In this document: positions 5,170 through 7,741 of the stretch, one piece after another | How positions within the stretch are numbered: the first letter of the stretch is position 1 | How the letters are laid out: each line of letters starts with the position of its first letter | Source of the DNA: JBKJUK01 sp046590705 | GTDB taxonomy: Bacteria > Acidobacteriota > Thermoanaerobaculia > Gp7-AA8 | Length of the DNA: 7,741 nucleotides | Direction of reading: 5' to 3' | NCBI GenBank assembly: GCA_046590705.1 | Contig: JBKJUK010000162.1 | Span: forward strand, 1-7,741 | Translations under genes and position numbers: made by a program | Notes under the pieces: generated by a model | Databases searched by the model: none | What the model was told of the DNA's origin: nothing | What the model saw: only the letters and a program-made list of their open reading frames with translations

Positions 5170-6126
5170 ATGAAATACCGGAATGCACTCCCGCAACTCG
5201 GCAGCGGTCTTTTCCTCACCGATGGTGGCCTCGAAACCACCTTGATCTTCCATGAAGGATTGGATCTTCCGGACTTCGCTGCATTCCTTCTGCTGAAGAC
5301 GCCGGAGGGCGAAGCGGCCCTCGGCAAGTACTTTCGTACGTATGCGGAGATCGCGAAGCAGTTCGGCACCGGACTGATTCTCGAAAGCGCGACCTGGCGG
5401 GCCAACTCGGACTGGGGAACAAAGCTCGGCTACACGCCTGGGGAACTTGCGGAGGCAAACCGTAAAGCGATCCATCTGCTCGAGGAAGTTCGCAACGAAT
5501 ACGAAACCGATCACACTCCAGTGGTCATCAGCGGATGCCTCGGCCCTCGCGGGGACGGCTATATTCCTGATCGCGCCATGTCGGAACCAGAGGCGGCGGC
5601 CTATCATCAGGACCAGATCGACACCTTCGCTGGTTCCGCCGCGGATATGGTGTGTGCAGTCACCATGAACTACGTGGAGGAGTCTCTCGGGATTACTCGA
5701 GCTGCCCAGCGAGCGAACATGCCAGTGGCTATTTCTTTTACCGTTGAGACCGACGGTAATCTCCCCACCGGTCAGACATTGAAGGAAGCGATCGAGCAGG
5801 TTGACGAGGCGACGTCAGGATATCCAAGCTACTACATGATCAATTGCGCCCATCCTACGCATTTCGAGCGCGCGCTGGATGAAGGCGGGCTCTGGTTGGA
5901 TCGGATTCGGGGACTCCGCGCGAACGCATCGCGCAAGAGTCACGCAGAGTTGAACGAGTCCGCCGAGCTCGATGTTGGGAACCCGCTCGAACTGGGAATG
6001 CAGTACGCCCATCTCAAGACACGCCTTCTTCGTCTGAATGTGATGGGCGGCTGTTGTGGCACCGACCACCGCCATGTCGAACAGATCGCTGAAGCTTGCT
6101 CGCCGCTTTTTCCCGCTGCCACCTGA
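5170..6126 (+). CDS. Homocysteine S-methyltransferase family protein (stand-alone)
   Basis: A 318-residue, single-domain TIM-barrel enzyme of the homocysteine S-methyltransferase family. Members transfer a methyl group to the thiol of homocysteine (from S-methylmethionine or similar donors) to give methionine, with zinc activating the thiol. Visible features: N-terminal LTDGGLETTLIF, LILESATWRAN (68-79), SGCLGPRGDGY (121-131), FTVETDGNLPTG, and the zinc ligands in INCAHP (C226) and GGCCGTDHRHV (C295, C296). There are no cobalamin or folate domains, so it is not a complete MetH; MmuM-like activity is the nearest guess, but many such proteins have unknown substrates. A weak AGGAAA precedes the ATG by about eight bases. 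The gap to the upstream antitoxin is 61 bases on the same strand, so read-through from the toxin operon is possible, though no functional link is evident. Confidence 0.93.
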   Translation: MKYRNALPQLGSGLFLTDGGLETTLIFHEGLDLPDFAAFLLLKTPEGEAALGKYFRTYAEIAKQFGTGLILESATWRANSDWGTKLGYTPGELAEANRKAIHLLEEVRNEYETDHTPVVISGCLGPRGDGYIPDRAMSEPEAAAYHQDQIDTFAGSAADMVCAVTMNYVEESLGITRAAQRANMPVAISFTVETDGNLPTGQTLKEAIEQVDEATSGYPSYYMINCAHPTHFERALDEGGLWLDRIRGLRANASRKSHAELNESAELDVGNPLELGMQYAHLKTRLLRLNVMGGCCGTDHRHVEQIAEACSPLFPAAT

Positions 6127-6241
6127 CAATGACCTACAGAGAAATGGTCAGCTAGCGCCCGTAAAAAGGTGTCGATGCAATTTCAGCGGAAGGAAGGTGT
6201 GGTGTACCTACAAGCAAAATCTCGATTCCTCGTCTGACCTT

Positions 6242-6271
6242 TTGAATGATTCCGCTGAATGGCGGTAGACT
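6242..6271 (+). promoter_or_regulatory. Candidate promoter of the secreted NTF2-like gene
   Basis: TTGAAT (6242-6247), an 18-base spacer and TAGACT (6266-6271) match sigma-70 boxes moderately. Transcription would start near 6278, giving a conventional leader of about 50 bases with a good ribosome binding site. This contrasts with the short-leader genes elsewhere in the window. Confidence 0.5.
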
Positions 6272-6317
6272 GCGCTCGACTGTTAGAAACATCTGGTGCA
6301 GATCCAATCGATCAATC

Positions 6318-6322
6318 GGAGG
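6318..6322 (+). promoter_or_regulatory. Ribosome binding site deciding the start at 6329
   Basis: GGAGG lies six bases before the ATG at 6329. This excludes the upstream in-frame GTG at 6296, which would also put eleven polar residues in front of the signal peptide. Confidence 0.85.
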
Positions 6323-6328
6323 ACTGAG

Positions 6329-6814
6329 ATGAGGATCAAAATTTTGCTTAGCGCCCTTCTGGTGCTTGCAGCTTCTCCTGTATCTTCCGCGTGGCGCGCA
6401 ACAACACCGGCGGCTCGGGAAGCAGTCAAGTCGCCTCGCATCGCAGCAGCCCTGAACGCAGCCATGCGATTCGACAAAGCAATTCTGTCGAAAGATCTAG
6501 CCACGTTTGAAGGGACGTTCAGTGACGACGCTGTAGTGAACAATTCCTTCAATAAAATCGCCAGGAAAGTTGATGCGGTAAACAACATGAAGACTGGCTT
6601 GCTCGATTACACGAGCCTGGATAGATCGGTTGAATACGCGGCGACACGTGGCAAACACGACGTGGTTCTGATGGGTGAGGAGACGCTGACCCCGGTTGGC
6701 AAGTCGAAGTTCGCAGGCAGGAAAGTACGCAGGCGTACCACCGAGATCTGGACGGACGTCAGCGGCAGGTGGCAGTTGTCGTTGAGGCAGGCCACCATTC
6801 ACGCGGCAGAGTGA
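6329..6814 (+). CDS. Secreted NTF2-like (SnoaL/DUF4440-type) protein
   Basis: A 161-residue protein with a Sec signal peptide: MRIK, a hydrophobic core (ILLSALLVLAASPV) and a likely cleavage after SSA at residue 21. The mature part (about residues 39-157) resembles the NTF2-like/DUF4440 cone fold: a first helix with MRFDKAILSKDLATFEGTFSDDAVVNN, a middle VEYAATRGKHDVVLMGEETL strand pair, and RRRTTEIWTDVSGRWQLSLRQATI as the last strands. Such domains serve as small-molecule binding pockets or enzymes of varied function, so no reaction can be assigned. Its export suggests a periplasmic role. It has its own promoter and ribosome binding site and appears monocistronic. Mature length and motif order are normal for the family. 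Confidence 0.85.
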   Translation: MRIKILLSALLVLAASPVSSAWRATTPAAREAVKSPRIAAALNAAMRFDKAILSKDLATFEGTFSDDAVVNNSFNKIARKVDAVNNMKTGLLDYTSLDRSVEYAATRGKHDVVLMGEETLTPVGKSKFAGRKVRRRTTEIWTDVSGRWQLSLRQATIHAAE

Positions 6815-7000
6815 GGGTCTGCAGGGTGAGGGAGTTTGCGAACGAGGAGAGTCACGTCTCGGGATCAAACGCAGATGAAACACGTGATTGTGATCGAATG
6901 CTGACGCGGGTCTTTCTACTCACACGTTCTGCGCTTCGCCCGCATCGGTGAACCGCGGAACCCCTTGTGTCCGCTCGGATTGCAAGAAGGTCGATCATGG

Positions 7001-7006
7001 TATCTT
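7001..7006 (+). promoter_or_regulatory. Candidate -10 box of the hicBA operon
   Basis: TATCTT ends six bases before the ATG at 7013, the spacing at which transcription would start on the A of the ATG itself. A TTGCAA at 6980-6985 could be a -35, but the 15-base spacer is short. There is no Shine-Dalgarno, consistent with a leaderless mRNA. Confidence 0.45.
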
Positions 7007-7012
7007 TCTGAC

Positions 7013-7222
7013 ATGAAGACGTTTACCGCGGTCATTGAGCGAGACGCAGACACGGGGCTTCTCATAGGGTTCGTGCCTGGATTTCCAGGTGCGCACTCCC
7101 AGGGTGTGACTCTGGACGAGCTCAACGACAACCTGAGAGAGGTCGTCGCCATGCTTCTCGAGGACGGTGATCCTCAGCTCGAAGGGGAGTTTGTGGGCAC
7201 TCAGGTTCTGGCGGTAGGGTAG
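7013..7222 (+). CDS. hicB: HicB-type antitoxin (short form)
   Basis: A 69-residue antitoxin of the HicB type. HicB binds and blocks the HicA ribonuclease. The sequence shows the partial RNase H-like fold of the family: FTAVIERDADTGLLIGFVPGFPGAHSQGVTLDELNDNLREVVAMLLED. This corresponds to the family pattern of strand, strand, PGxxxxGxTxxEAxxNxxEA and helix. The C-terminus EFVGTQVLAV is typical of the short subgroup that has no added helix-turn-helix or ribbon-helix-helix domain, so autoregulation would need the complex or be absent. The ATG at 7013 fits the family start; a longer frame from a TTG at 6965 adds sixteen unrelated residues. It precedes hicA, the reverse of the classical hicAB order but common for this subgroup. 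Confidence 0.92.
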   Translation: MKTFTAVIERDADTGLLIGFVPGFPGAHSQGVTLDELNDNLREVVAMLLEDGDPQLEGEFVGTQVLAVG

Positions 7223-7447
7223 TTGGTCAAAATACCTCCGCTCAAATCCAGCGAGGTCATCGATATTCTCAAGAATCTCGGTTTCTCGGAGATTCGTCAG
7301 CGGGGCTCTCACAAGCAGTTCCGCCATTCCGACGGACGTGGAACATCAGTGCCCGTGCACCCTGGCCGTGACATCTCTCCGCTGCTTGTTCGAAAGATCG
7401 CCGACGACATTCGTATAAGAGTCGAAGAGTTTTTAAAGCAGCGTTAG
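7223..7447 (+). CDS. hicA: HicA-type toxin (mRNA interferase)
   Basis: A 74-residue HicA toxin with a double-stranded-RNA-binding-like fold that cleaves mRNA independently of the ribosome until bound by HicB. The whole family pattern is visible: VKIPPLKSSEVIDILKNLGF, RQRGSHKQFRH with the catalytic histidine H30, TSVPVHPGRDISPLLVRKIADD and VEEFLKQR. It starts with TTG directly after the hicB stop codon, with no spacer and in the same reading frame, so translation must depend on termination and restart at the junction. The rare start codon would keep toxin output below antitoxin output. The protein looks complete and active. Confidence 0.94.
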   Translation: MVKIPPLKSSEVIDILKNLGFSEIRQRGSHKQFRHSDGRGTSVPVHPGRDISPLLVRKIADDIRIRVEEFLKQR

Positions 7448-7454
7448 CCTGTTG

Positions 7455-7517
7455 GCCTAACTAGTCGGTGCAGCGGAGCGAGCCGGGCGCGTCTGCTCTT
7501 TGCATCGTCCGTTACAT
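7455..7517 (+). other. Possible integron attC-like site after hicA
   Basis: GCCTAAC (7455-7461) fits the attC R'' consensus RYYYAAC. GTTACAT (7511-7517) fits the R' consensus GTTRRRY except at one position. Between them, CGGTGCA and TGCATCG pair with one G/T contact, and GGAGC can pair with GCTC further in. The total is 63 bases, within the size range of attC sites. It lies eight bases after the hicA stop, where a gene cassette's attC would be. There is no second site upstream of hicB and no integrase in view, so it may be a relic or a chance palindrome. Confidence 0.3.
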
Positions 7518-7585
7518 CGTTGTTGAGGATCCAACGTCTGACGACGATTCCAGCAGGTATCCTGAACGATCTCTATTCCTCGTCG

Positions 7586-7741
7586 TCACTCCGATTTCGA
7601 TTCCGGATTCGCCCCGCTGGCCGGCCCCGCGACCCACACGGTCTTGGCGTTCACGAACTCCATCAATCCTTCTGATCCGAGCTCACGGCCGTAACCGGAG
7701 CGCTTCACTCCGCCGAAGGGGACTCGGGAATCGGAGGCGAC
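7586..7741 (-). CDS. Aldehyde dehydrogenase, C-terminal end (partial)
   Basis: The last 51 codons of an NAD(P)-dependent aldehyde dehydrogenase read on the minus strand and continue beyond the right edge of the window. The conserved C-terminal ALDH block is plain: VASDSRVPFGGVKRSGYGRE, then LMEFVNAKTVWV. The PFGG.K.SG.GRE wording is typical of the class that includes succinate-semialdehyde dehydrogenases, but the substrate cannot be set from this end. The catalytic Cys and Glu lie outside the window. A short tail (AGPASGANPESKSE) follows the conserved part. It converges on hicA, with 138 bases between the stops and no clear intrinsic terminator. Confidence 0.95.
   Translation of the reverse strand, partial: VASDSRVPFGGVKRSGYGRELGSEGLMEFVNAKTVWVAGPASGANPESKSE

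Noticed and set aside
4912..5607. 231-codon minus-strand frame over the antitoxin and methyltransferase genes
   Set aside because: It lies opposite two recognisable genes, and its translation is Arg-rich with no motif.
6296..6328. GTG start giving an 11-residue longer NTF2-like protein
   Set aside because: The ATG at 6329 has GGAGG at ideal distance and starts a clean signal peptide.
6965..7012. TTG start giving a longer HicB
   Set aside because: The added residues do not fit the family, and the ATG at 7013 aligns with the usual HicB beginning.
7443..7461. Hairpin GTTAGCC-TGTT-GGCCTAAC as a hicA terminator
   Set aside because: The stem needs a bulge and no T tract follows; it includes the hicA stop codon. 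The overlap with the attC-like box was considered more informative.
6222..7587. Shared phrase CTC(g/t)ATTCCTCGTC at 6222-6235 and near 7571
   Set aside because: Only about 13 bases match and no palindrome surrounds either copy, so it may be chance.
1..7741. CRISPR array, complete transposon or prophage genes
   Set aside because: No regularly spaced direct repeats, transposase, integrase or phage structural motifs were found on either strand.

Overview
The window looks like ordinary chromosomal DNA from a GC-rich, free-living bacterium. No gene fixes the taxon. The RNase E/G sequence, short GC-rich intergenic repeats, palindromic repeat elements and several promoter-proximal start codons are compatible with an Acidobacteriota-like or similar soil/environmental lineage. 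That placement is inference and only tentative.

Layout, left to right. (1) The C-terminal half of gyrA (+) ends in a textbook terminator; the first ~52 bases are GyrA coding sequence in inverted orientation. (2) A roughly 420-base gene-free stretch holds two different palindromic elements, one a 175-base nested foldback and one a pair of small hairpins. (3) On the minus strand lie a small zinc-ribbon protein and, upstream of it, a complete RNase E/G gene; related C-rich repeats sit on both sides of the RNase gene. (4) Divergent from the RNase is a DNPH1/Rcl-type nucleotide N-hydrolase, then tRNA-Asn with its own promoter and terminator. (5) A run of small plus-strand genes follows: a BrnT-type toxin with an overlapping antitoxin, a stand-alone homocysteine S-methyltransferase family enzyme, a secreted NTF2-like protein, and a HicB-HicA toxin-antitoxin pair whose genes abut at a single in-frame stop codon. 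(6) After a short region containing an attC-like fold, the C-terminus of an aldehyde dehydrogenase enters from the right on the minus strand.

Functionally, the left half is housekeeping (DNA supercoiling, RNA processing, nucleotide sanitation, tRNA). The right half is more accessory, with two toxin-antitoxin modules. Nothing here amounts to a clearly new multi-gene system. The points most worth a second look are the inverted gyrA segment, the compensatory base changes in the paired hairpins, a recurring -10-box-next-to-ATG arrangement suggesting leaderless or near-leaderless mRNAs, the in-frame hicB/hicA junction, and the attC-like fold.
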